Position numbers and translations under genes: made by a program
In this document: positions 1 through 5,767 of the stretch, piece after piece
How the letters are laid out: each line of letters begins with the position of its first letter
Numbering within the stretch: position 1 is the first letter of the stretch
The notes under the pieces: generated by a model
What the model saw: the letters and a program-made list of their open reading frames with translations, nothing else
The model's database searches: none
What the model was told of the DNA's origin: nothing
Assembly: GCA_020058145.1 (NCBI GenBank)
Contig: JAGVEP010000179.1
Coordinates: 1 to 11,175 of the forward strand
Direction of reading: 5' to 3'
DNA from: Phycisphaerae bacterium
Lineage (GTDB): Bacteria > Planctomycetota > Phycisphaerae > UBA1845 > Fen-1342
DNA: 11,175 nt

Positions 1-3
1 CGG

Positions 4-34
4 GCGCGGTCGCCCGCAGGACGGGCGACCGCGC
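4..34 (-). terminator. GC-rich hairpin just downstream of the last lipoprotein gene
   Basis: Positions 4-16 and 22-34 form a perfect 13-bp inverted repeat with a 5-nt loop (CAGGA). It begins 25 bases beyond the stop codon of the 59-481 gene, where a minus-strand transcript would end. The bases that would carry a U-tract lie at or beyond the window edge, and the three visible bases (CCG on the minus strand) are not T-rich. It may therefore be an intrinsic terminator, a Rho-independent end without U-tract, or a 3' stabilising hairpin. The hairpin is seen directly; its function is inferred. Confidence 0.5.
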
Positions 35-58
35 GGCGCGCCGGGGTTCGGCGCTGCG

Positions 59-481
59 CTACGGCTGCTTCTTGAGCGTCAAGGTCGCATCGGTGCCCTT
101 GATGCCCTTGACCATCTCGAGCGTCTGGTCGTTGGGCCGCCGGACGGCGTAGCCGTAGCTTCTGCCCTTCTTATCGACGAACGTGAGGTGGCCCTTCTCA
201 GCGCACTTCCAGGTGCCGAGGGACTGCTCCACCTTCCCGTCGTAGTTGAGCTCGGCCGTGTAGCTGCCGTCCTGTTGCAGGCGGAGGTCCGCACTGACGA
301 GCTTGCCGGACTGGTCGGCCGGCCGGAGTAGCTTGAACTGATCGCGGGCCATCTCCGGCTGCAGTTCATTGCCGGTCCAGCGGCCGGCCAGGGTGGCGCA
401 GCCGGACAAGCCGACCACGGCGCCCAGACACAGCAACCCACCGAAAACTCGGTGCCAGCCGACTCTGCGTGTGACGTTCAT
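59..481 (-). CDS. Small outer-membrane-type lipoprotein, unknown function
   Basis: A 140-residue protein with a positively charged N-terminus (RR at 5-6), a hydrophobic stretch at 13-24 and a lipobox LSGC at 25-28, so Cys28 is the predicted lipidated residue and the mature protein has about 113 residues. The mature part is rich in short beta-type segments with glycine turns (GRWTG near 33-37, LGTWK near 88-92). It alternates polar and hydrophobic residues, suggesting a small beta-sheet or lipocalin-like fold, but I do not recognise a named family. The start is supported by AAAGGA eight bases upstream of the ATG. It is the last gene of the co-directional run, about 90 bases after the Lmo0937-like peptide gene, and is followed by a hairpin. 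The lipoprotein call is firm; the function is unknown. Confidence 0.85.
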   Translation of the reverse strand: MNVTRRVGWHRVFGGLLCLGAVVGLSGCATLAGRWTGNELQPEMARDQFKLLRPADQSGKLVSADLRLQQDGSYTAELNYDGKVEQSLGTWKCAEKGHLTFVDKKGRSYGYAVRRPNDQTLEMVKGIKGTDATLTLKKQP

Positions 482-569
482 GAGGTCTGTCCTTTCGATG
501 TGCAGGTTCGCGCCTTAGGAGCGGGCAGGGCGGATCGCGGCGGTCTGTGACTCGCCCCGCCTGCTGCGC

Positions 570-722
570 TCAGATCGACAGCCGTCGACCCTGGATAACG
601 CGGACCAGTACGGCGACGAGCGCCACCACCAACAGGATGTGGACGAACCCACTCATCGTGTACGACGTAATCATCCCGAGCAACCACATCAACATGAGTA
701 TTACGGCAATAGTCCAAAGCAT
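570..722 (-). CDS. Lmo0937-family (DUF5670) small membrane peptide
   Basis: A 50-residue, almost wholly hydrophobic peptide beginning MLWTIAVILMLMWLLG. It has two membrane segments (about 2-20 and 26-42) split by a short polar turn (TSYTMSG) and ends in a basic tail (RVIQGRR). This pattern, with the LW start, the WLLG motif and the GxxxHILLVVAxVxxLxR second helix, matches the Lmo0937/DUF5670 family of about 50-residue peptides. That family is widespread and often encoded near stress genes, but has no established biochemical role. AAAAGGA lies eight bases before the ATG. It sits 26 bases downstream of the lipoprotein gene stop at 749 and is probably co-transcribed with it. It is short enough to be missed by ordinary gene callers. 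Confidence 0.87.
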   Translation of the reverse strand: MLWTIAVILMLMWLLGMITSYTMSGFVHILLVVALVAVLVRVIQGRRLSI

Positions 723-748
723 GGTGTTGTTCCTTTTCGTGAGTGCGG

Positions 749-1156
749 CTACGGAGCCACAACCTTCACAGTGAATTCCACCGAGGTCGGCTCCCCGGTT
801 TCCGGTGTCCCCTTCACATAGACGCGATACTCGCCGAGGGCGGCGTTCTTGGCCGCGGTAATCCGGAGTTGCACATCGGGTTTATCGCTGGCCTTGACCA
901 CAGCCTTCAGCGGGTCGACGCTGATGCCCTTGGATGGCTTGATTTCCAGCTTCACGTCCCGCTTGAAGAGCTCGCCCCGCTGGAGGGACACGGCGACGGT
1001 TTGGACTTCGCCCTGTTTGATCTCCGGGGCGGTGGTCGGGACGATGATTTTGAAGCCCTCATCCTGGGCCATGCCGCCGCCGCGGGGACTGGTCGATTGG
1101 CAGCCCAAGACGGCCGCCACAGCCAACGTCATCACGATCGTAATTGCAGTTTTCAT
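749..1156 (-). CDS. Lipoprotein with a single NEW3-like/Ig-type beta domain, downstream copy of a tandem pair
   Basis: A 135-residue protein with signal segment 2-17 and a lipobox ending at Cys19 (VLGC). A short glycine-rich linker follows, then one domain of about 100 residues running from FKIIVP to the C-terminus. Features are KQGEVQTVxVSLxRG (first strands), KLEIKPSKGISVDP and the terminal GEYRVYVKGTPETGEPT strand hairpin. The pattern of a structural beta-sandwich with a conserved xxGxYxVxVxGT element resembles NPCBM-associated NEW3 or other Ig-like domains found on exported proteins; this is a fold-level inference. It is clearly paralogous to the gene immediately upstream (1223-1624), sharing KQGE-QTV, FK--VKLE and KGTP--GEPT. 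AAAGGA is six bases before the ATG. It probably lies at the outer membrane or periplasmic face. Its function is unknown. Confidence 0.85.
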   Translation of the reverse strand: MKTAITIVMTLAVAAVLGCQSTSPRGGGMAQDEGFKIIVPTTAPEIKQGEVQTVAVSLQRGELFKRDVKLEIKPSKGISVDPLKAVVKASDKPDVQLRITAAKNAALGEYRVYVKGTPETGEPTSVEFTVKVVAP

Positions 1157-1222
1157 CTTTTTTCCTTTTCTAAGAGTGCACTTTGTTCGCGAACCGCAGC
1201 CGTCGCGTACGTGGCGGCGGGG

Positions 1223-1624
1223 TCATTTGGCGCCGACGGTGATCTTGAACTCCGTTTCCGTCGGCTCGCCTTTGTCCGGCGTGCCTTTTACCAGGATCTT
1301 GTGCTCGCCGATCGGCGCATCCTTGGCGACGGTGACCTTCAACTGCACGTCGCCCTTGTCGCCCGGCTCCACCGTCGCGCCGCTGGGCTCAACCTGGATA
1401 CCGGCGGGCGCTTTCACCTCCAGTTTGACCCGTTGCTTGAACCCGGCGCCGCGTTCCAGCGTCAGCTTCACGGTCTGCAGCTCGCCCTGCTTGACGGCCG
1501 TGGCCATGACCGGGACGGCGATCTTGAACGTGTCGTTCCCGGCTCGGCCGCCTTCTTCGCTGCTCTTGGTGCAGCCTGAGAGGGCTGCGGCCGCAATTAA
1601 CGTCCCGACGACTACCCTGATCAT
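1223..1624 (-). CDS. Lipoprotein with NEW3-like/Ig-type beta domain, upstream copy of a tandem pair
   Basis: A 133-residue protein with a hydrophobic signal (residues 2-15) and lipobox LSGC, placing the lipidated cysteine at 18. A short Ser/Glu/Gly linker leads into one beta-rich domain. It carries the same landmarks as its neighbour: FKIAVP, KQGELQTVKLTLERG, KLEVKAPAGIQVEP, DVQLKVTVAKDAPIGEHKI and VKGTPDKGEPTE. About half of the aligned residues are identical between the two, so they arose by tandem duplication and then diverged. The mature protein is rich in lysine and acidic residues and lacks catalytic-looking motifs, so a binding or structural envelope role is more likely than an enzyme. 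AAAGGAG lies seven bases before the ATG. The spacing to the downstream copy is 66 bases, compatible with one transcript. Confidence 0.86.
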   Translation of the reverse strand: MIRVVVGTLIAAAALSGCTKSSEEGGRAGNDTFKIAVPVMATAVKQGELQTVKLTLERGAGFKQRVKLEVKAPAGIQVEPSGATVEPGDKGDVQLKVTVAKDAPIGEHKILVKGTPDKGEPTETEFKITVGAK

Positions 1625-1655
1625 CTTGAGTCTCCTTTGAATAACGAGTAACAGA

Positions 1656-1718
1656 TCATTTCTTCTTGCTGCGCTCGAGCTTTAGCTCGTATTTCTTTTC
1701 TGGCCCTTCGGCGGTCAC
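1656..1718 (-). pseudogene. Short C-terminal gene scrap (20 codons), parent unknown
   Basis: On the minus strand, GTG (1718-1716) opens 20 codons reading VTAEGPEKKYELKLERSKKK and a TGA. The composition (lysine/glutamate alternation, beta-strand YELKLER, polybasic end) looks like the genuine C-terminus of an exported or envelope protein, whereas the other frames here look random. The frame is closed just upstream by TAG, and the preceding 90 bases give another plausible frame (starting DEPVLVPIVVFARV) that ends in TAG around the same point, as if a gene were broken by a frameshift. I see no proper start. It may be the remains of a deleted gene, or a tiny peptide; the parent family is not recognised. 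Confidence 0.3.
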
Positions 1719-1804
1719 CTTCCTACTCTACTTCTCCGCGCATCCGGAACCCATGGCGAACTCCACGCACGCGGGCGAACACGACGATCGGGACGAGAAC
1801 TGGC

Positions 1805-1942
1805 TCATCGCTTAATCTCGATGACTTGTTTGTCCTTGTCCCAGAAGCTCTCGTGGCAGCTTATCCTGCTCCCGCCGAGCAGCCACACGAGGAGAATGAT
1901 CACTAGAATTCCCCCGATGATGCCGACCCAGTTCTTGTTCAC
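1805..1942 (-). CDS. Single-pass membrane micropeptide, copy 1 of a duplicated gene (GTG start)
   Basis: A 45-residue peptide. Residues 5-23 form one strongly hydrophobic helix (VGIIGGILVIILLVWLLGG), followed by a conserved polar tail SRISCHESFWDKDKQVIEIKR with a lone cysteine. It is about 80% identical (36 of 45) to the peptide encoded at 4505-4648, and the similarity extends upstream into the ribosome-binding region (TTGAACGAA in both). At the positions where the other copy has ATG-AAC-ATG this one has ACG-AAC-GTG, so translation must begin at the GTG, preceded by AAAGAG. Conservation of the tail despite many silent changes argues that it is, or recently was, translated. I do not recognise the family. 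The N-in/C-out arrangement and envelope role are inference. Confidence 0.72.
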   Translation of the reverse strand: MNKNWVGIIGGILVIILLVWLLGGSRISCHESFWDKDKQVIEIKR

Positions 1943-2011
1943 GTTCGTTCTCTTTCGTTCAACTGGACCTGTACGCCGAGACAAACCGAATCACGGCTGG
2001 ACCACGATCGA

Positions 2012-2077
2012 CTAACTGGTTCGATTCAGAACCGGAGGCGCATCGAGCACTTTAACCAGTTTGTCGTTGCCTTTCAA
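2012..2077 (-). pseudogene. Bacterioferritin-like N-terminal remnant (21 codons)
   Basis: AAGGAG on the minus strand is followed five bases later by TTG and the reading MKGNDKLVKVLD, then APPVLNRTS and a TAG. The MKGNxKLxxxL opening and its good ribosome site match the conserved beginning of bacterioferritins (typically MKGxxKVIxxLNxxLxxELTAINQY). The sequence diverges exactly where the first four-helix-bundle helix with its ligand glutamate should continue. Nothing else of a ferritin follows within the next 70 bases, which lead into the duplicated micropeptide gene. I read it as the 5' stump left by a deletion that removed the rest. It could instead be an unrelated short peptide; the match covers only about 12 residues. 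Confidence 0.4.
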
Positions 2078-2108
2078 GTCTGCTCCTTCACTTTCTCGAC
2101 ATGGGTGA

Positions 2109-2264
2109 TCAAAGGCGTCCCATGAGCGCCAGGATGAGTATGATGAGCAAGACCAATCCAAGCCCGCCGCTTGGGTAATAACCCCAGTTCTTGCTGTGCG
2201 GCCACCTGGGCACAGCACCCAGGAGCATCAGGATCAAGACCACGATCAGGATAGTGGTAAGCAC
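2109..2264 (-). CDS. DUF3309-family small membrane peptide
   Basis: A 51-residue peptide: VLTTILIVVLILMLLGAVPRWPHSKNWGYYPSGGLGLVLLIILILALMGRL. It has two hydrophobic helices (2-16 and 34-48) separated by the hallmark loop of the DUF3309 family, PxWPHSxxWGYxPSGGLG. The length matches the family, which is about 50 residues and widespread in proteobacteria and planctomycete-like genomes. Its function is unknown. Translation starts at GTG, with AAAGGAG seven bases upstream. It lies 76 bases downstream of the DUF3185 gene stop at 2341. An alternative 68-codon frame covers most of this stretch, but it lacks family resemblance and has biased, arginine- and serine-rich content typical of a shadow frame. 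Confidence 0.9.
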   Translation of the reverse strand: MLTTILIVVLILMLLGAVPRWPHSKNWGYYPSGGLGLVLLIILILALMGRL

Positions 2265-2340
2265 TTCCGCTCTCCTTTCAGAGAAGGCCCGCGTGCAAAG
2301 AGCGGAGTCATGTGTCGTTTCTCGTTCATTCGCGGTGGAG

Positions 2341-2568
2341 TCATGACTTCCGGGCTCCCACTACGATCAACACGACTCCGCCGGCCAGCGCGATGCCTCC
2401 CAGGATCGGCGACAGCGGCACACTCTTCTTGGTGTCAGCCGAAACGTTGACCGGCCCAACGTCAACCAGCGTCTCGCGCTGCGTGTAACTGAATTGTGGC
2501 CAGATGAGGGCCGCCGCGCCGAGCAAGACAAGCACGACTCCGATGGCTATAAGTGGTGTGCGGCGCAT
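2341..2568 (-). CDS. DUF3185-family membrane protein
   Basis: A 75-residue protein starting MRRTPLIAIGVVLVLLGAAA. It has two membrane helices (about 5-21 and 53-71) and a central polar section carrying FSYTQRETLVDVGPVNVSADTKKSVPLSPILGG. The YTxRExxxDxGPxxVxAxxxKxxPLxPILGGxALAGGVVLxxVG pattern is the DUF3185 signature, and it ends GARKS as family members often do. The role is unknown. The start at 2568 is chosen because AAGGA lies eight bases upstream. A longer in-frame reading to 2697 exists but adds a proline/arginine-rich stretch that only shadows the permease gene. The first 22 bases overlap the 3' end of the AI-2E permease gene, implying translational coupling and shared transcription. 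Confidence 0.88.
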   Translation of the reverse strand: MRRTPLIAIGVVLVLLGAAALIWPQFSYTQRETLVDVGPVNVSADTKKSVPLSPILGGIALAGGVVLIVVGARKS

Positions 2569-4439
2569 GGTTCGTTTCCTTGTAGGATTGTCGAAAAGCT
2601 CTGCTTCTCGGACCGTAGCAGGAGCGGCTGAATCAGCAGGCCGATCTGGTGCTGGGCGGCCGCCAGCGTCGAAACAACATGGGCGGCCGCGCCACAACCG
2701 ATGCGCTCCTGTGCCTTGGTCAGGTCACCTTGTGCATCCCACAGTCCCACGACCAGGGGCACGTCCGGAAAGCGCACGCGCAAACGTTTGTATACGTGCC
2801 GCGCGTGCATCACAGCGGCGGGCGGCGTGGCGGAAATGCACACCACATTGGCTTTGTGCTGTTCGACCAGATCACTCATCTCGCTGACAAAAGCCGCCAC
2901 CGAAACCACATGCACGCGGCATTCCCGCGTCTCCAACAATTGCGCCAGCATCATTCCGGCGACCTCATCCGCCTCATCGTGCGCGGGCAGACAGAGAACG
3001 CACAGCCGCGACGAGTCGGTCAAACGAGCGCGACTGGGATGTCCGTCTGCCTTGGTCGTTTCCGCGGCAGCCTCCTTGGTCTGCATGGCCTGGTGGCGCT
3101 CACCCAGTTCCTCAATCGACTCCCGCAAGCTCTGGAAGATGAACTTGTGTCGGCCCTCATCGAGCCCACCGCGATGCCATTGGGTTTCGGCCAGGGCCAA
3201 AGCCGGGACTAGCACCGTGTCGTAGACATCGACAAGGGGTCGGTGCTCAAGGTCATTCAGGACCAATTCGGCCGCCTCTTCCTGATCTCCCGCCAGAAGC
3301 CGCTGATAAACGCGCGTCTTGAGCTCAAAGACCGGTTCGTTGCCCAGCAGCGTGTCCAGGAAGGACAGTTGCGGAACGTGCTTGCCGATCACCAGCAGGC
3401 ACACGGTCAACGGGGTCGCGACGAGCAGTCCTATAGGTCCCCATAACCAGGTCCAGAAGACAGCGGCTACCAGGATGGCCGCGGAGGACACACCAGTGTT
3501 CTTTCCAAAGACCCAGGGCTCCACGACGTTGCCGACGAAAAGCTCCAGCGCCACAAACAGCCCGAACGTCAGGAGAGGCGCTACCCAGCTCGTCGAGATG
3601 GCCATGGACAGGCCCAGCGGTGCCGCCGCGGCGCTCCACGCGCCGATGTATGGAATAAACCTCAAGGCGGTGGCCAAGATCCCCCACAGAACGGCGTTGG
3701 GAACGCCGATAAAGTACAGCCCGATGGCGATCGGAAGGCCGAAAGTGATGTTGATGAGCAATTGCGTCAGGAGAAAGCGGCTGACCCGCGTGGCCGCGTC
3801 TTCCAGCGTCTGCGTGGTCACTGTCACGTGACCGCCCCCAATCAGACGAATGAAGCGATCGCGCAGGTCCTCGCGCCGGATCAGGAAGAACACCACCAGC
3901 ACGATGACGATGCCGGTCGAGCCCATCACCACGAACATCGAGCCGAACGTGCCGCCAATAACTTGCAGGGGGCTTGGTGGCGCGAGGACCACGCGAACCG
4001 GCTGGGGCCGTTCCTCGCGCACCTGGGGCTCGTCGGTCGGCTCTGATGGCGGCACACTCTCGCCAACGTCCCCGGCTGTCTTTCTGATCTTGCTCAGCGC
4101 AGCGCTGAAGTAGTCGTTGACCGCCTGCAGTTTTGTTTGAATGTTCTTCTGGTACTCGGGTATTCTGGGGGCCAGGTCGATCATCTGAACCGCCGCCGCC
4201 CATCCGCCTGTGCCCAGCAGCGTGAAAGTCAGGACGGCCGCAACCAACACGGACGGGATGCGACCCAGCTTCTGCCGCTCTAACCAGCCACACACGGGAG
4301 CCAGAAGGAAGCTCAGCAACACAGCCAGCGTCAATGGAATCAGAACGCCCTTGGCCAGGTAAAGAACTGTCATCACGCCGGCGAGCGACGCCAGCGTCAA
4401 CATCCACGACGACTTGGCGAAATGGTCGGAGTTGCTCAT
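2547..4439 (-). CDS. AI-2E family permease fused to a C-terminal cobalamin-binding-like domain
   Basis: A 630-residue inner-membrane protein. Residues 12-355 form the AI-2E/PerM (DUF20) permease: helices at about 12-50, 60-84, 162-187, 227-243, 248-263, 285-303 and 318-350. Hallmark motifs are RFIPYIGAWSA (260-270), GNVVEPWVFGKNTGVS (303-318) and LWGPIGLLVATPLT (332-345). Residues 370-450 resemble the helical cap of B12-binding modules (VYDTVLVPAL, then WxxGxLDEGRHKF). Residues 478-605 look like the Rossmann-type B12-binding fold (LCVLCLPAHDEADEVAG, VVCISATPP, VPLVVGLW). The cobalamin-ligating histidine of the usual DxHxxG motif is not evident, so the domain may bind something else or act structurally. 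The ATG at 4439 directly precedes the first helix and has a weak AGAG upstream; an upstream extension to 4586 is proline/arginine-rich and unlikely. AI-2E members export small signals or act as Na+/H+ antiporters, and the substrate here is unknown. Confidence 0.88.
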   Translation of the reverse strand: MSNSDHFAKSSWMLTLASLAGVMTVLYLAKGVLIPLTLAVLLSFLLAPVCGWLERQKLGRIPSVLVAAVLTFTLLGTGGWAAAVQMIDLAPRIPEYQKNIQTKLQAVNDYFSAALSKIRKTAGDVGESVPPSEPTDEPQVREERPQPVRVVLAPPSPLQVIGGTFGSMFVVMGSTGIVIVLVVFFLIRREDLRDRFIRLIGGGHVTVTTQTLEDAATRVSRFLLTQLLINITFGLPIAIGLYFIGVPNAVLWGILATALRFIPYIGAWSAAAAPLGLSMAISTSWVAPLLTFGLFVALELFVGNVVEPWVFGKNTGVSSAAILVAAVFWTWLWGPIGLLVATPLTVCLLVIGKHVPQLSFLDTLLGNEPVFELKTRVYQRLLAGDQEEAAELVLNDLEHRPLVDVYDTVLVPALALAETQWHRGGLDEGRHKFIFQSLRESIEELGERHQAMQTKEAAAETTKADGHPSRARLTDSSRLCVLCLPAHDEADEVAGMMLAQLLETRECRVHVVSVAAFVSEMSDLVEQHKANVVCISATPPAAVMHARHVYKRLRVRFPDVPLVVGLWDAQGDLTKAQERIGCGAAAHVVSTLAAAQHQIGLLIQPLLLRSEKQSFSTILQGNEPCAAHHL

Positions 4440-4504
4440 GCGGTTCTCTACGCGGTTCGTACGATTCGCCGGGTCTATGCGGCCGGGCCTGGCGGGGCCG
4501 TCAA

Positions 4505-4648
4505 TCAGCGTTTGATCTCGATGACCTGTTTGTTCTTGTCCCAGAAGCTTTCGCGGCAGCTTATTTTGCTCCCGCCCAGCAGCCACACCAGGAGAATGAC
4601 CACCAGAACTGCACCGATGATGCTGACCACAGTTTTGTTCATGTTCAT
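4505..4648 (-). CDS. Single-pass membrane micropeptide, copy 2 of a duplicated gene
   Basis: A 47-residue peptide opening MNMNKTVVSIIG. It has one hydrophobic helix (about 7-25, ending WLLGG) and the tail SKISCRESFWDKNKQVIEIKR with a single cysteine. The tail is nearly invariant compared with the copy at 1805-1942, and the overall match is 36 of 45 aligned residues. The start is ATG. A weak GAAGG precedes it within the upstream stretch TTGAACGAAGG, which is also shared with the other copy. It lies 65 bases upstream of the AI-2E permease gene and 64 bases downstream of the YqjK-like gene, in the same direction as both. No named family is recognised. The conserved FWDKxKQVIEIKR end is probably the functional part and likely sits next to the membrane surface. 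Confidence 0.8.
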   Translation of the reverse strand: MNMNKTVVSIIGAVLVVILLVWLLGGSKISCRESFWDKNKQVIEIKR

Positions 4649-4712
4649 TTACCTTCGTTCAAGGCACTCTAACTGCGCCATAGCCACAAACGACACCGGA
4701 CGCCTGTGCGTT

Positions 4713-5246
4713 TCAATCGACTCCGCTTTCGGACACGACCGCAGCGGCCGAGTCGCCGGACGATGGCGGGTCGCCCCCTGCCTCGCCCTGGGCGGCATCC
4801 CGCGGAGCGAGCCAACTCTGCAGCAGAGGTTGCAGGACGGCCGCCAGGACCGTTCCGGCGATTGAGAACAGGAGTGATTTTGTCGTACGCGGCGAATCCT
4901 GCTCCCGACCGGCGGGTGGCGCTTCTGCTGCTGAGCCCGGGGCCGTCTGCTCTGTCCTGCGAATTCTCTGGCGCGCGGCGGGCGTTAACACGGCGCCCAC
5001 CACAACGCCAGCGGCGACCGCCGAACCGGTCAGGATCCACGGATGCCGCGCAGCGCAGGCGCGCACGCCAGCCATTGTCGTCAGGGTTTCCTGCATGTCG
5101 CACAACTTGCGGCCGATTGCCGTTTTGGCATCCGCCGCGCGCTCCGCCAGAAAGTCGTGCTCACTCATGCTCGACGACAGGCGCTGGCTCTCAGTCGTGC
5201 ATATCGCGCCCGAATCGGGCCCGCTGTTGGGCATGTCGTGTCTCAT
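4713..5246 (-). CDS. Membrane-anchored YqjK/DUF883-like protein
   Basis: A 177-residue protein. Residues 27-68 are an amphipathic helical region (SEHDFLAERAADAKTAIGRKL, then MQETLTTMAG) ending in HPW. A glycine-rich membrane helix follows at 70-89 with the GxxxAGxxxGAxLTP pattern typical of DUF883/ElaB/YqjK-type tails. A linker rich in proline, alanine and glutamate (95-122), a second hydrophobic segment (124-146) and an acidic, serine-rich C-terminus complete it. The start is uncertain. ATG 5246 has AAAAGGA 12 bases upstream and overlaps the preceding gene by 56 bases. TTG 5255 is too close to that site. ATG 5168 (MSEHDF) begins where the conserved-looking part starts but has no visible ribosome site. 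Its position after the DUF883 and YqjE-like genes mirrors the E. coli yqjD-yqjE-yqjK order. Exact function is unknown. Confidence 0.72.
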   Translation of the reverse strand: MRHDMPNSGPDSGAICTTESQRLSSSMSEHDFLAERAADAKTAIGRKLCDMQETLTTMAGVRACAARHPWILTGSAVAAGVVVGAVLTPAARQRIRRTEQTAPGSAAEAPPAGREQDSPRTTKSLLFSIAGTVLAAVLQPLLQSWLAPRDAAQGEAGGDPPSSGDSAAAVVSESGVD

Positions 5247-5739
5247 ACTTTTCAACCGTCCTTTTCCGAGCGGCGCTTTTTCGCATCCAGGCGGCGCAGG
5301 AGATTCCCATTCCGACGCCGACCAGCGCCAGAACGCCCGTCGTCAGAGCGCCGATCCACGCTTGACCGCCAAACCGTGCGCCCACACCTTGCGAGATGCC
5401 GCTCAGCACGAACCAACTCGCCATGACGACAAGTCCCGCGACCGCGACGAATCCCAGCGCAACCAGCACAAGCTGGCCGATCGCATTCCGCACGGAGCAC
5501 TTGACGCTATCGGTCCTGGCGGCCACATAGTACGAAACGTATTCTCGCAACTCCTGAAACTGCCTGAGCAGGAGCTTCAGCCCTTCACGTTCCGTCAGCT
5601 CCTGCTGTGCGGTATCCGCCGGAGCATCCGTCTTCGACCCGTCTTCCGCCGCGCCAGGCGCGGCATCGTCCCCATTGAAACGATGCTCCGCCGCGGGCTG
5701 CCCCCGCACCGGATGTCGATCATGTGGTGCACTTCTCAT
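5191..5739 (-). CDS. YqjE-like phage-holin-superfamily (DUF1469) membrane protein
   Basis: A 182-residue protein with a disordered, proline/alanine-rich first 45 residues. An amphipathic helix follows (LTEREGLKLLLRQFQELREYVSYYVAART, about 49-76), then two membrane helices (about 87-114 and 127-151) separated by a short glycine-containing loop. A basic, arginine-rich tail completes it. The arrangement of a juxtamembrane helix, two closely spaced helices and a basic end is that of the DUF1469/Phage_holin_3_6 (YqjE) family. Despite the name, the family is chromosomal and envelope-associated in this context, not lytic. Its long N-terminal extension is unusual for the family. The ATG at 5739 lacks a strong ribosome site, which leaves the start slightly uncertain. 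It overlaps the next gene and lies 28 bases after the DUF883 stop. Confidence 0.8.
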   Translation of the reverse strand: MRSAPHDRHPVRGQPAAEHRFNGDDAAPGAAEDGSKTDAPADTAQQELTEREGLKLLLRQFQELREYVSYYVAARTDSVKCSVRNAIGQLVLVALGFVAVAGLVVMASWFVLSGISQGVGARFGGQAWIGALTTGVLALVGVGMGISCAAWMRKSAARKRTVEKYETRHAQQRARFGRDMHD

Positions 5740-5767
5740 GACAATGCTCGCGAGTCCTGGGCCGCGG

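Noticed and set aside
743..1640. Long plus-strand open frames opposite the two lipoprotein genes
   Set aside because: They are antisense shadows of high-GC genes. The minus-strand readings have lipoboxes, ribosome sites and mutual homology; the plus-strand readings have none.
1730..1808. 26-codon frame starting ATG 1808 overlapping the micropeptide stop (ATGA)
   Set aside because: The overlap looks like translational coupling, but the reading is Ser/Cys-rich with no recognisable pattern and may be just the debris of a broken gene.
2012..2218. A 68-codon minus-strand frame over the DUF3309 gene
   Set aside because: It overlaps the well-matched DUF3309 peptide in another frame and has shadow-like composition. 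Only its last 21 codons, behind AAGGAG, look meaningful and are listed as a ferritin-like remnant.
2569..2697. N-terminal extension of the DUF3185 gene
   Set aside because: The extension lies wholly within the permease gene in another frame, and the ribosome site favours the start at 2568.
4440..4586. 49-codon N-terminal extension of the AI-2E permease
   Set aside because: It is Arg/Pro/Asn-rich and overlaps the micropeptide gene at 4505-4648 in another frame. The ATG at 4439 fits the family start.
5191..5739. Holin or prophage lysis gene
   Set aside because: The match is to the chromosomal YqjE/DUF1469 branch, and no endolysin, spanin, integrase or structural phage gene is present.
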